In this document: piece by piece, positions 15,945-23,887 of the stretch
Layout: every line of letters begins with the position of its first letter
Numbering within the stretch: the first letter of the stretch is position 1
Source: Sporosarcina sp. NCCP-2222
GTDB lineage: Bacteria; Bacillota; Bacilli; Bacillales_A; Planococcaceae
DNA length: 33,253 nucleotides
Direction: 5' to 3'
Assembly: GCF_023168145.1 (NCBI RefSeq)
Contig: NZ_BQYK01000009.1
Coordinates: 1 to 33,253, forward strand
The notes under the pieces: generated by a model
What the model was told of the DNA's origin: nothing
The model's input: only the letters and a program-made list of their open reading frames with translations
The model's database searches: none
Program-made: the position numbers and the translations under genes

Positions 15945-16160
15945 ATACGAGTTGCCCACCAAATTATAAGAGCGGTGCGGGACGAGATACGAGCAGTTAG
16001 CCGGAACAATCGAGAGGTCACAGGAATATACGAGCTGTCGCGGGAGGAATCGAGCTGTTGCTGGGATATACGAGTGGTTCGCCGGAGTATACGAGCGGTT
16101 AACGTGAATATTCGAGTGGTCACCGGAATTTACGAACGATGCGCGGAACCATTCGAGCAC
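15945..16160 (+). repeat. ATACGAG repeat array, degenerate block
   Basis: After about 110 bp of unrelated sequence the same motif resumes in decayed form: roughly ten spaced copies of (A/T)NCGAG(T/C/A)(G/T)G followed by a CCGG- or CGGG-like tail (for example ATACGAGTGGTTCGCCGG near 16066, ATACGAGCGGTTAACG near 16089). Spacing stays near 20-21 nt. It ends just before the terminator of the minus-strand small genes. Confidence 0.7.
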
Positions 16161-16187
16161 CCCACCTAACGATGGAACGACCATCAA

Positions 16188-16216
16188 AAGAAAAAAGACC
16201 TCAACATGTGAAGTCT
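16188..16216 (-). terminator. Terminator of the immunity-like gene cluster
   Basis: On the minus strand AGACTTCA (16216-16209) pairs with TGAGGTCT (16203-16196, one G-U pair) and is followed by TTTTTCTTTT. Confidence 0.8.
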
Positions 16217-16234
16217 CTTCAGGCGGTGCATCCA

Positions 16235-16597
16235 CTACAGTTCTTCTTCATTCTCCTCATCCTTTTGCTTTTTCGCTTCCACATAATTATCCCCCGAAAT
16301 ATGGCCGAACACATTGATCGTAATCTCGAAAGTCACTTGCTCTGCGTCCAGTGTCCGGACGGTCGCGTTTTCGAAAATCAATCCGCCAAAGCTGGCAGGT
16401 TCGCGTCCCGGGTTGTCGACCACTTTGACTTCAATGCCGTGAGTCTTCTCCGCATACCGGATCAAGTCTTCATCCGCGTGGCCAAAATAGTTGCCTATTT
16501 GATTAAACAAGAGGACGACACCGATTACGATGATGCCAATGGTGATAACAAAGATACCTGTAAGGATGCCAAGTATTTTCATGATGTCTTTTTTCAT
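16235..16597 (-). CDS. Small membrane-anchored protein, unknown
   Basis: 120 residues, ATG at 16597 with GGAAAGGA 5 nt upstream. One long hydrophobic segment (about 7-32, ILGILTGIFVITIGIIVIGVV) is followed by a soluble domain of about 80 residues and a very acidic, Lys/Glu-rich tail (KKQKDEENEEEL). The soluble part has short beta-strand-like patches (EVKVVDN, VTFEITINVFG). No family is recognised. It starts 26 nt after the preceding minus-strand gene ends and shares a terminator with it, so the two are probably co-transcribed. Confidence 0.65.
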   Translation of the reverse strand: MKKDIMKILGILTGIFVITIGIIVIGVVLLFNQIGNYFGHADEDLIRYAEKTHGIEVKVVDNPGREPASFGGLIFENATVRTLDAEQVTFEITINVFGHISGDNYVEAKKQKDEENEEEL

Positions 16598-16623
16598 ACG
16601 AATCCTTTCCTATAACAGCCTCT

Positions 16624-17064
16624 TCACGCCTTCACAAATATTTTTCCGAACACCCTTACATTGACGATCATTTTTGTAACCCGGGGAGAGGCAAAATCGT
16701 GTCCAGACCAATTATTGAAGTACTCTCCTTCCAATTCAACTGTGCCAAGGGGAATAAATCTAGTAAACGAAGGAAGGTCATTTGTGGGATATAATTCTAT
16801 AAATACGTCAGACCCAGTAATAAGACATTTCTCTAGCTTAAAGTCTTTTAGCTTACTCTTCTTTAATTCACTTACAAGTTCGCTTGATACAATAAAGGCA
16901 GGTGTTGACTCTAAAATGTCATCTCCTAGCCAACCCTCAACTTCATAATGCAAGAATTTTATCTTCCCTGAAATACCCATTTCCGCAATATCTTCATCTG
17001 TTCCATAAATCGTTTCTATACCATGAAAGCCTGACACTTTCGGCTCCAAAAAATAAAGTATCAT
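16624..17064 (-). CDS. Hypothetical protein, possible immunity-type protein
   Basis: 146 residues, ATG at 17064 with AAAGGAC 9 nt upstream. Soluble, mixed alpha/beta, with no signal peptide or membrane segment. Features include EGWLGDDILES followed by PAFIVSSELVSELKKS and, later, FNNWSGHDFASPRV. This style (a WLGDD-type core, then PxFIVS, then WSGHDF) resembles small cytoplasmic proteins found among toxin-immunity loci, but I cannot name a family with certainty. Its neighbours, a SUKH-family gene upstream and a membrane-anchored protein downstream, fit an orphan immunity cluster. No toxin gene is present in the window. Confidence 0.6.
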   Translation of the reverse strand: MILYFLEPKVSGFHGIETIYGTDEDIAEMGISGKIKFLHYEVEGWLGDDILESTPAFIVSSELVSELKKSKLKDFKLEKCLITGSDVFIELYPTNDLPSFTRFIPLGTVELEGEYFNNWSGHDFASPRVTKMIVNVRVFGKIFVKA

Positions 17065-17330
17065 TATAATTTTGTCCTTTTTATTTGTCCTTTTTCTTTT
17101 TATAGATTATTGTTTCCCGTACACAACCAGAACCTTCGCAGCACCATTATCCATTAGACTATTACACTTTTCTTAACTAATAACCTTCAGAACTCATTTC
17201 ATCTGTCCCACGCTCTTTTATCAATCGCTCTAGTGAGAGTCTGCTGAGGAACATGATATGGATGATTATCAGGTAGAAATACATGGTATAGTATAATCTC
17301 CAAATCTCTCACCACCTATTATCGCTTCAA

Positions 17331-17726
17331 TTAATAGTTAATGGGAAATTCATTCGTTACCCAATCCAATAGATCAGGTGATAAGACAGTGGCGTTTTTG
17401 GGATTCATATCACCGGCGTCGACTAGCAATACTTCCATCGCTTCTAGCTCTTGACGCATTAAAAAAACGTTGCCTCCACCATCATCCCCAATTGCAACAT
17501 ACCCACCTGCATATTCACTTACTTCCCACGTCTCGTTTCTTTCCATAAGGTCTTCCGTTCCGTAAATAACTAAACCCCCGCCAAGTGAAAGTCCATTGGT
17601 AGAAGTAAGCAATTCCTTATATCCATTGGGCAACGTAACATTCATTTCACTCTCCAGTGTTACTATCTCCCTACCATCTGCTGAAGTATTTCTTTGTAAG
17701 CCTGTTTTCATCGGAAATTTAATCAT
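17331..17726 (-). CDS. SUKH (SMI1/KNR4) family protein, putative immunity protein
   Basis: 131 residues from ATG 17726; AGAGGTG lies about 11 nt upstream, and the Met at residue 6 (17711) is a possible alternative. The fold markers of SMI1/KNR4 proteins are present: VTLPNGYKELLTSTNGLSLG, then LVIYGTEDLMERN, then VAIGDDGGGNVFLM and the C-terminal LSPDLLDWV helix. Proteins of this superfamily commonly neutralise contact-dependent or polymorphic toxins in the cytoplasm. Only small genes and a mobile element lie nearby, so the partner toxin is unknown. A 266-bp gap separates it from the next minus-strand gene; operon membership is uncertain. Confidence 0.75.
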   Translation of the reverse strand: MIKFPMKTGLQRNTSADGREIVTLESEMNVTLPNGYKELLTSTNGLSLGGGLVIYGTEDLMERNETWEVSEYAGGYVAIGDDGGGNVFLMRQELEAMEVLLVDAGDMNPKNATVLSPDLLDWVTNEFPINY

Positions 17727-18073
17727 TTTACAAAGCGCACCTCTATATCAATTAGAAATAATACTGCATCCAAACATCTTCCATAAAACCTATTTCGAGA
17801 TGTATTCAACATCGTTTTCGATTACTCCTTTTATTCCACTTCTTTCTTAATAAAAGAATTCAGGACTCTTAACAATAAAATAAGCTATTCCGCACCGAAG
17901 AAACATTTCCCTAGCCATCTGGCAAACTGCTCACACAACTTCCTGCCATTTATCTAGCATGAATACCTATTCCAGTATCCTGTTTTCCAACAATCTTTCT
18001 ATTAACCTACTCCCATCCCATCCTATTTTCCTCTATAGTTGTCATAACAATACTTTCGAAATGAGGGTGTAGA
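17727..18073. other. AT-rich intergenic region
   Basis: Divergent spacer between the SUKH-type gene and the GAF/PucR-type regulator. The centre is pyrimidine-rich on the plus strand with no credible coding frame. A small TTGTCATAACAA inverted repeat lies close to the regulator start (18037-18048). No terminator or promoter is clear enough to call. Confidence 0.5.
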
Positions 18074-19696
18074 ATGGTGAAACTGACGTATGAACAGTGC
18101 CAGCAGCTGTTCAATTTGAATGCTTTGTTGACGCAGAGCTTGGATGAGCAGCGGGTGCTTAACAATTTGATGTCCGCGGCGATGGGTTTAGTGGAGCGGG
18201 CGGATACGATTATTATTTATGAGTGGCATAAGGATGGGTTTTTACGTTATTCAGATGGCATCGGTGTCAAAGAAACTTCGATTCAACAGATCAAGTTTCG
18301 TCCTGGTGAATCCATTACGGGACGGGCTTTCGAGGAGAGACAAATTTACAATGTTGCCCTGGCGAAGGCGAAAGAGTTTATGGGAAACATGTCTCCGACA
18401 AATGCCCGTTATTTTAGTGAGGCGGTTGGCCATCGCGAAATCCAAAGTGTGCTCGCAGCTCCGCTCATTTATCAGAATAAAAGTATTGGTGTACTGGTAG
18501 TGGATAATTTCAATACCCACGATGAAGAATTCACGGAAGAGGAGACCCTCATCATTAAAATACTGGCAGATCAGGCTGCTATCGCCCTGACAAACAGCCG
18601 GATCTATAAGGAATTGGAGCAGCGCAATGCCGATCTACTGACGATCCAAGAAATCCATCATCGGTTTTCGGCCATTCTTTTGGAAGGCAAAGGAATTGAG
18701 CAGATTGTTGAGGTGCTGAACCGAATCCTTACCACCCCTGTCTCGTATGACGAAAGAAACGAGAGAGATAGCCTTGTATTTCCGATTGTCTCGTCGAATG
18801 AAACTCTGGGCTATTTTCTTCTCTCGCAATCGTTCGAGAACTATCCGAGCTTGGAGAAAGTAGCGATTGAGCAGGCATCGAATGCTATTGTTCTTGAATT
18901 AATTAAACAGAATAATCTTTTCGAACGGGAGACTAAGTTGAAAGAAGAGCTGTTCCTTACATTAATGGAAGGGACTTGGGACCATCAGCTAACGTACTAT
19001 CCAAAGTTCAACAAGCTGAAAAACTACAAGACGGTCACTTGCATTCTCATTGAAGGCAGAGACAAGCCGCTTTGGCTCCATGATTCATTGATTTCCAAAG
19101 AACGGGTCATGCGTAAAGTGGAAAGTACGTTGCAGCGGCTGGATGCCGATATCATTGTCTTTAATCGGGGATTCACTGTGCTTGTCCTCGTGCCTCGGCT
19201 ATCACCGTCCCTATCCAACGGACTCAAAGAGTTATCCCGGCAAATTCCCGAACAGGACATGGTAATTGGAATTGGTCGAAATGTAGCGGTTCAACAAGTC
19301 GGCGAAAGCTACCGGGAAGCTCAGGATGCGTTGCAGCTTGCCAAGAAATCACGGGAACGGCATATCATCCGCTTTGAAGAGTTAGGTTTTGAAAGATTAT
19401 GGCATAGTGTCGATACCGAGACCTTGCGCCAATATGTGGAGGATCATTTAGGGCCTTTGCTGTCAGGTGATTCGGCTGATTTGGAGACACTTCGGACGTA
19501 TCTTCAATTGAATTGCCGACATAAAGAGACGGCTCTGCAATTATGCATTCATCAAAATACACTGGCATATCGATTGAAAAAGATAGAAGATCTCCTTTCT
19601 ATCGATTTGCACGACAAAAAAGCGCTTGTCTGCCTAATCACTGCTTTTGAAATTGTAGACTATTTGCCGTCGCATGCTGTGGGAATCCACAAATAA
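18074..19696 (+). CDS. GAF-domain transcriptional regulator with PucR/CdaR-type HTH
   Basis: 540 residues, ATG at 18074 with ATGAGGGTG upstream. An N-terminal GAF domain (about 10-175: VLAAPLIYQNKSIGVLVVDN, then FTEEETLIIKILADQAAIAL) probably senses a small ligand. A middle region with the GGDEF-like fold of CdaR proteins (about 285-440) includes FNRGFTVLVLVPRL and QEVGESYREAQDAL-like patterns. The C-terminal helix-turn-helix of the PucR family sits at about 485-530 (LRTYLQLNCRHKETALQLCIHQNTLAYRLKKIEDLL). Such proteins activate catabolic operons when their substrate is present. It lies 98 nt upstream of the aldehyde dehydrogenase in the same direction and is the obvious candidate regulator of that operon. 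Confidence 0.88.
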   Translation: MVKLTYEQCQQLFNLNALLTQSLDEQRVLNNLMSAAMGLVERADTIIIYEWHKDGFLRYSDGIGVKETSIQQIKFRPGESITGRAFEERQIYNVALAKAKEFMGNMSPTNARYFSEAVGHREIQSVLAAPLIYQNKSIGVLVVDNFNTHDEEFTEEETLIIKILADQAAIALTNSRIYKELEQRNADLLTIQEIHHRFSAILLEGKGIEQIVEVLNRILTTPVSYDERNERDSLVFPIVSSNETLGYFLLSQSFENYPSLEKVAIEQASNAIVLELIKQNNLFERETKLKEELFLTLMEGTWDHQLTYYPKFNKLKNYKTVTCILIEGRDKPLWLHDSLISKERVMRKVESTLQRLDADIIVFNRGFTVLVLVPRLSPSLSNGLKELSRQIPEQDMVIGIGRNVAVQQVGESYREAQDALQLAKKSRERHIIRFEELGFERLWHSVDTETLRQYVEDHLGPLLSGDSADLETLRTYLQLNCRHKETALQLCIHQNTLAYRLKKIEDLLSIDLHDKKALVCLITAFEIVDYLPSHAVGIHK

Positions 19697-19746
19697 AACT
19701 AAAGATTTTTGTAGAATACAACATACCCTCTCTTTTATCTAAATTT

Positions 19747-19752
19747 TATAAT
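19747..19752 (+). promoter_or_regulatory. Candidate -10 of the catabolic operon
   Basis: A consensus TATAAT at 19747-19752 lies 42 nt upstream of the aldehyde dehydrogenase start, but only TACCCT stands at the -35 distance. A good -10 without a -35 suggests activator dependence, fitting the PucR-type regulator encoded upstream. Confidence 0.45.
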
Positions 19753-19755
19753 TAG

Positions 19756-19769
19756 TGAAAGCGTTATCA
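19756..19769 (+). promoter_or_regulatory. cre box (CcpA catabolite repression)
   Basis: TGAAAGCGTTATCA matches the cre consensus TGWAARCGYTWNCW at all 14 positions. It lies just downstream of the predicted -10, over the expected transcription start, where bound CcpA would block initiation of the aldehyde dehydrogenase operon. Confidence 0.75.
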
Positions 19770-19794
19770 GATTATAAAGGGAGAGGATTATCAA

Positions 19795-21261
19795 ATGCAC
19801 GGAACAGAATTGGCACCAATCTATCAAAACTATATTAACGGCAAATGGGTATCTTCGGAAACCGGAGAATTGTACGAAAGCATTAATCCAGCAAATACTA
19901 GCGAAGTGCTCGGCCGCTTTCCAAAATCTTCGATTGATGATGTCAGACTTGCCATCGAGGCAGCTAAAGAAGCGTTCCCAGGCTGGGCAAATACAGCTGC
20001 TCCCCAGCGCGGTGAAGTGATTTTCAAACTAATCCACTTACTAGCGCGAGATAAAGAAGAGCTGGCATACACGATTACGAAGGAAGTCGGTAAGTCCATT
20101 CGCGAAGCACGCGGTGAAGTGACAAAAACGATTCAGGCGATGAAGCAGTTTAGCGGCGAGGCAACCCGGCTAGCGGGAGAAACTCTTCCTTCTTACAATG
20201 AAGAGATTTTTGCGTATACGATCCGGGAACCACTTGGTGTGGTTGGCGTGATTGCGCCGTATAACTTCCCTCTCGGAATAGGCGTGTGGAAAATCGCTCC
20301 GGCGATCATCGCTGGAAATACGGTCGTCTTCAAGCCTGCCAGCACCACATCGCTCATCAGCGTAAAAATCATTGAACTGTTTGAAGAAGCAGGCGTTCCG
20401 GCAGGTGTCATCAATATGGTATTCGGCTCTGGTTCTGTTATTGGCAAGGAATTCGGTGAAAATAAAGAGCTGAAAGCCGTCTCCTTCACTGGATCTACTG
20501 ATGTCGGGGTGGCCCTTGGCAAAGCGGTCACACAGCACGGCGGTAAAATGCAGGCGGAAATGGGCGGGAAAAATCCGGCCATCATTTTAGAGGATGCTGA
20601 TTTGGATCTCGCGGTCGACAGCATTGTCACAAGCGGTTTTTATGATAACGGCCAGCGTTGTACCGGGACAAGCCGATTATTTGTCCCAAAATCGATTTAC
20701 CGGGAAGTTGTGGACCGGCTTGTCGCCAAAGCAGAATCTTTTATTATTCAAGATGGCTTGAATGAAGAGACGACGAACGGCCCCGTCATTGATGAAAACC
20801 AGCTGAATACGTATTTGCACTATGTTCAAACCGCCATTGATGAAGGCGCTACACTTGAAACGGGTGGCAAGCGATTGACAGATGGCGACCTGAAAAACGG
20901 CTATTTTGTCGCACCTACTGTGTTCAGCAATATGCGTCCGGACATGACGATAGCGAGGGAAGAAATCTTCGGGCCTGTCATTGGCGTATTTGAAGTAGAA
21001 GATTACGAAGAAGCACTCGCGATGGCGAATGATATCGAATTTGGCCTTTCTTCGACCATTTATACAAAAGACTTGGAGAAGGCATTCCATTTTGTACGCA
21101 ATATCCAATCCGGCGTCACGCATGTGAATCTGCCGTCGACTTACTTTGAGAATCACTACCCGTTCGGCGGCAAGAAAGAGTCCAGCATCGGACCTCGGGA
21201 ACAAGGAAGCACCGCACTTGATTTCTGGACAGATTTGAAAACAGTGTATATGAAGCCGTGA
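19795..21261 (+). CDS. NAD(P)-dependent aldehyde dehydrogenase
   Basis: 488 residues, ATG at 19795 after GGGAGAGG. A full-length aldehyde dehydrogenase with all key residues: Asn157 in APYNFPL (oxyanion hole), Lys180 in VVFKPAS (cofactor), FTGSTDVG (Rossmann turn), the general base Glu255 in AEMGGKN, the catalytic Cys289 in NGQRCTG, and EEIFGPV near residue 395. Sequence style is that of the semialdehyde/alpha-ketoglutaric-semialdehyde dehydrogenase branch. It oxidises an aldehyde to a carboxylic acid in the cytoplasm; the exact substrate cannot be read from sequence. First gene of an operon with a 3-hydroxyacid dehydrogenase and a two-part membrane transporter. A cre box precedes it. Confidence 0.93.
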   Translation: MHGTELAPIYQNYINGKWVSSETGELYESINPANTSEVLGRFPKSSIDDVRLAIEAAKEAFPGWANTAAPQRGEVIFKLIHLLARDKEELAYTITKEVGKSIREARGEVTKTIQAMKQFSGEATRLAGETLPSYNEEIFAYTIREPLGVVGVIAPYNFPLGIGVWKIAPAIIAGNTVVFKPASTTSLISVKIIELFEEAGVPAGVINMVFGSGSVIGKEFGENKELKAVSFTGSTDVGVALGKAVTQHGGKMQAEMGGKNPAIILEDADLDLAVDSIVTSGFYDNGQRCTGTSRLFVPKSIYREVVDRLVAKAESFIIQDGLNEETTNGPVIDENQLNTYLHYVQTAIDEGATLETGGKRLTDGDLKNGYFVAPTVFSNMRPDMTIAREEIFGPVIGVFEVEDYEEALAMANDIEFGLSSTIYTKDLEKAFHFVRNIQSGVTHVNLPSTYFENHYPFGGKKESSIGPREQGSTALDFWTDLKTVYMKP

Positions 21262-21274
21262 GGGGGATGCCACA

Positions 21275-22153
21275 ATGAAAATTCGAATGATTGGCTGCGG
21301 GGCAATGGGCGCCGGAATGGTGAAAAATTTACTGAAGAATGGTTTTGAAGTGACGACTTTTGATCCGGATCCTGCGAAGCAAGATCAGATGATGAAACTC
21401 GGAGCTAGGCCCGTATCTTTACCCGTCATGGACGCATCATCCATTGATGTGGTTCTCCTGTCACTCCCGACTTCCTTGCTTGTGGAAGAGACGCTCATGA
21501 CACTTTTGCCGCACTTGAAAAAAGACGCCTTTGTGTTAGATATGAGTACGACAGATGTCGGAGTCACCAAGCGGCTGTCTGACCTGGCGCAGGAAGCAGG
21601 CGTCTATTACTTGGACTGCCCTGTCAGCAATGGACCTGCAGGTGCGAATGACGGAACCTTAACGATTATGGTCGGAGGAGAAGAGCATGCATTCCAATCG
21701 GTTTTGCCGGTACTCCAATCTATCGGAAAGGAAATTCGCTATATCGGCTCGTCCGGATCCGGCCAAGTCGTCAAGCTGTGCAACAATATGATGGTTGCCG
21801 GGATTATGGTGCTTTTAAGCGAAACACTGCTGACCGGGGCTAAGAATGGCGTGGACCCGAATAAAATCGCAGAGCTCATGTCGATAGGATCTGCACAAAA
21901 TAAAGTTCTCTCTGTATTCGGGCCCAACCTGTTAAACGATACGCATGACGACGTGAAATTCTTTCTAGGCCATATGACGAAGGACATCAATCTCTATTCG
22001 TCCATGTCCCGAGAGGTGCATTCCCCCGCACTGCTCAGTTCCGTCGTTGAACAGCTGTATGAGGTGGCAAAGGCTCAGGGGAAAGGGCATTTGGACACAA
22101 GTGCTGTAGGGCAAGTAGTCGAATGGATGGGAAATACTAAAATTTGCAATTAG
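21275..22153 (+). CDS. 3-hydroxyisobutyrate dehydrogenase / tartronate semialdehyde reductase family oxidoreductase
   Basis: 292 residues, ATG at 21275 with GAGGGGG 8 nt upstream, 13 nt after the aldehyde dehydrogenase stop. The N-terminal Rossmann motif is GCGAMGAGM (7-15), with Asp30 after strand 2 favouring NAD(H). The substrate-binding signature is DCPVSNGPAGANDGTLTIMV (114-133), and the catalytic Lys167 lies in GQVVKLCNN, followed by Asn171. This is the complete beta-hydroxyacid dehydrogenase set. It interconverts a 3-hydroxyacid and its semialdehyde, which could be the substrate of the neighbouring aldehyde dehydrogenase. The two enzymes would thus oxidise a hydroxyacid to a dicarboxylate or CoA-free acid, but the compound is unknown. 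Confidence 0.9.
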   Translation: MKIRMIGCGAMGAGMVKNLLKNGFEVTTFDPDPAKQDQMMKLGARPVSLPVMDASSIDVVLLSLPTSLLVEETLMTLLPHLKKDAFVLDMSTTDVGVTKRLSDLAQEAGVYYLDCPVSNGPAGANDGTLTIMVGGEEHAFQSVLPVLQSIGKEIRYIGSSGSGQVVKLCNNMMVAGIMVLLSETLLTGAKNGVDPNKIAELMSIGSAQNKVLSVFGPNLLNDTHDDVKFFLGHMTKDINLYSSMSREVHSPALLSSVVEQLYEVAKAQGKGHLDTSAVGQVVEWMGNTKICN

Positions 22154-22172
22154 ATAAAGGGAGGGGAAAGGG

Positions 22173-22985
22173 ATGAAAAACAGCGTAAAGCTTCACTTAA
22201 TTGTGCTCGCTTTTGTTGTTGTGGGTGAATGGATCGGAGCGAAGCAATTCAACATTGGGGTAGGTACCATCGCTCTGTTTCCAATGTTATATGTGTTAAT
22301 ATGGGGGGCCATTGTTAGTTGGCCGAAATTCAAACTGATGAGCGACAAGCAAATGAAACATGCGGCAACGGTACTCGGCATTTCATTCATGCTGTTCGTT
22401 GCCAAGCTGGGTACAATGCTCGGCCCTTCTTTGCCGAAAATATTTGAAGCCGGCCTGTCACTTGCGTTCCAAGAAGTCGGGCACGTTATTGGAACAATAG
22501 CAATCGGATTGCCAATTGCCATTCTTCTTGGAATGAAACGCGAAGCAATCGGGGCCACTTTCTCTATCGACCGGGAACCGAACCTTGCGATCATCGCAGA
22601 AAAATACGGAGCTGATTCTCCGGAAGGACGCGGTGCTCTGGGCGTTTACGTTTGCGGTACCGTATTCGGTGCCATCTACTTGGCATTGCTGGCCGGCTTC
22701 CTCGGTAGTCTTGGCATCCTTCACCCTATCTCGCTCGCCATGGGGGCAGGCGTCGGATCGGGCAGTATGATGGCTGCAGCTTCGGGTGCATTGGCTGTCA
22801 CTTTCCCAAATGATGCAGAAGATATCGCATTATTTGCGGCAGCAGCCAATTTGATCACAACGATTCTCGGCACCTATATTTGCGTCTTCTTCTCCTTGCC
22901 TGTCACAGCCCGGCTGTATAACTGGCTCGAGCCAAAGTTGGGACGCAATAAGCTGTCCATCGATAAAGGGGGCGACCAATCATGA
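22173..22985 (+). CDS. DUF3100-type membrane protein, probable transporter subunit
   Basis: 270 residues, ATG at 22173 behind GGGAGGGG. Seven to eight hydrophobic segments. The N-terminus carries VVVGEWIGAK, the middle a charged loop (MKREAIGATFSIDREPNLAIIAEKYG split by a short turn), and the C-terminal half the Gly/Ser/Ala-rich AMGAGVGSGSMMAAASGAL, typical of a re-entrant transport loop. The pattern matches my memory of DUF3100 proteins, whose function is not established. Its stop overlaps the next start (ATGA), so the two are translationally coupled and probably form one carrier. In this operon it likely imports the substrate of the two dehydrogenases. Confidence 0.75.
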   Translation: MKNSVKLHLIVLAFVVVGEWIGAKQFNIGVGTIALFPMLYVLIWGAIVSWPKFKLMSDKQMKHAATVLGISFMLFVAKLGTMLGPSLPKIFEAGLSLAFQEVGHVIGTIAIGLPIAILLGMKREAIGATFSIDREPNLAIIAEKYGADSPEGRGALGVYVCGTVFGAIYLALLAGFLGSLGILHPISLAMGAGVGSGSMMAAASGALAVTFPNDAEDIALFAAAANLITTILGTYICVFFSLPVTARLYNWLEPKLGRNKLSIDKGGDQS

Positions 22986-23422
22986 TGGAAAAGGCCAAAA
23001 TTCTATCATTGATCGGACTCATTGCGATTATCGGCAACTGGGTCGGGTATAAAATCAACCCGATCGAAGCACTGCCCGGCATGATCATGATTGTGCTCGC
23101 GACAGTAATCGGACTCGCCCTTGCTACTTATTTGCCGGTAAAAATCCCGGCAGTCGTCTGGATCTCTTTCATCGCGCTTATTGCGACAACACCGATTTTT
23201 CCGGGGAATGGCTGGATTGTGGAACAAACCGGTAAGATTAACTTCATGGCGATCGCCACTCCTATTTTGGCGTATGCCGGCTTGTCACTCGGCAAAGATA
23301 TCGAGGACTTCAAAAAACTCGGCTGGCGGATTGTCATTATTTCATTAGTTGTGTATACGGGTACGTTTTTATTTGCTTCGGTATTTGCGGAGATTATTTT
23401 TAGAATTCAGGGACGTTTTTAA
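22982..23422 (+). CDS. Small membrane partner of the DUF3100-type protein
   Basis: 146 residues, ATG at 22982 (or 22985) after AAGGGGG, overlapping the preceding stop by 4 bases. Four to five hydrophobic segments with a conserved-looking AYAGLSLGKDIEDFKKLGW segment at about 95-113. The opening helix GLIAIIGNWVGY resembles the GEW helix of the DUF3100-type protein and of the 387-residue transporter at 4995, suggesting that the pair represents the two halves of one inverted-repeat carrier. Last gene of the operon, followed by a terminator. Confidence 0.72.
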   Translation: MMEKAKILSLIGLIAIIGNWVGYKINPIEALPGMIMIVLATVIGLALATYLPVKIPAVVWISFIALIATTPIFPGNGWIVEQTGKINFMAIATPILAYAGLSLGKDIEDFKKLGWRIVIISLVVYTGTFLFASVFAEIIFRIQGRF

Positions 23423-23430
23423 TTAAATAA

Positions 23431-23466
23431 AGCCATGTGGAGAGTGGTTCTCTGCATGGTTTTTTG
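23431..23466 (+). terminator. Terminator of the catabolic operon
   Basis: GCCATGTGGAGAG pairs imperfectly with TCTCTGCATGGT around TGGT, followed by TTTTTTG (23460-23466). Confidence 0.85.
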
Positions 23467-23887
23467 TTAGGTTATATAGCGGACTTGTGAGGTGTTATGC
23501 TCGGGTGTACAGGTTTATGCGTGGGTTTGAATGCGGTGAAGTGTTAAGGAATACTTATAAATAAATTTACTAGTCTTTTGATAATCGAAATGGGCATGGG
23601 GTTTTATACGTACCTCCCTGCTATTAACATGACCATCACAGTCACAATGGATATCGTTGGAAAAGAATAATGAAAAACGGCGCAGTAAAATTAGAAATAA
23701 AAATGCATTTTAAAAGTATAAACTACCAATCTATTAAACCTTATAGTACTTTTGAGCATTTATCACTAACCAAAACTCCCTCTTCCCCTCCTCCTACCTC
23801 TGTCCTCTTGCCATACCCAGATGGAATTTGAGATAATGACTGGAAATATATAACTTGGTAGATTGTAGATGAAGGTGGTGATTTCTG
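23467..23887. other. Intergenic region before the response regulator
   Basis: About 420 bases with no credible full gene. A 26-codon frame at 23590-23670 has no ribosome binding site and may be chance or a gene remnant. The right end carries AAGGTGG for the downstream GTG start. Confidence 0.5.

Noticed and set aside
14226..16160. CRISPR array
   Set aside because: Repeats are 20-21 nt in direct tandem without unique spacers, unit sequence drifts and no cas genes are present.
23590..23670. 26-codon frame (MGMGFYTYLPAINM...) in the gap before the response regulator
   Set aside because: No Shine-Dalgarno sequence and too short to judge; possibly a remnant of a membrane-protein gene, but unsupported.
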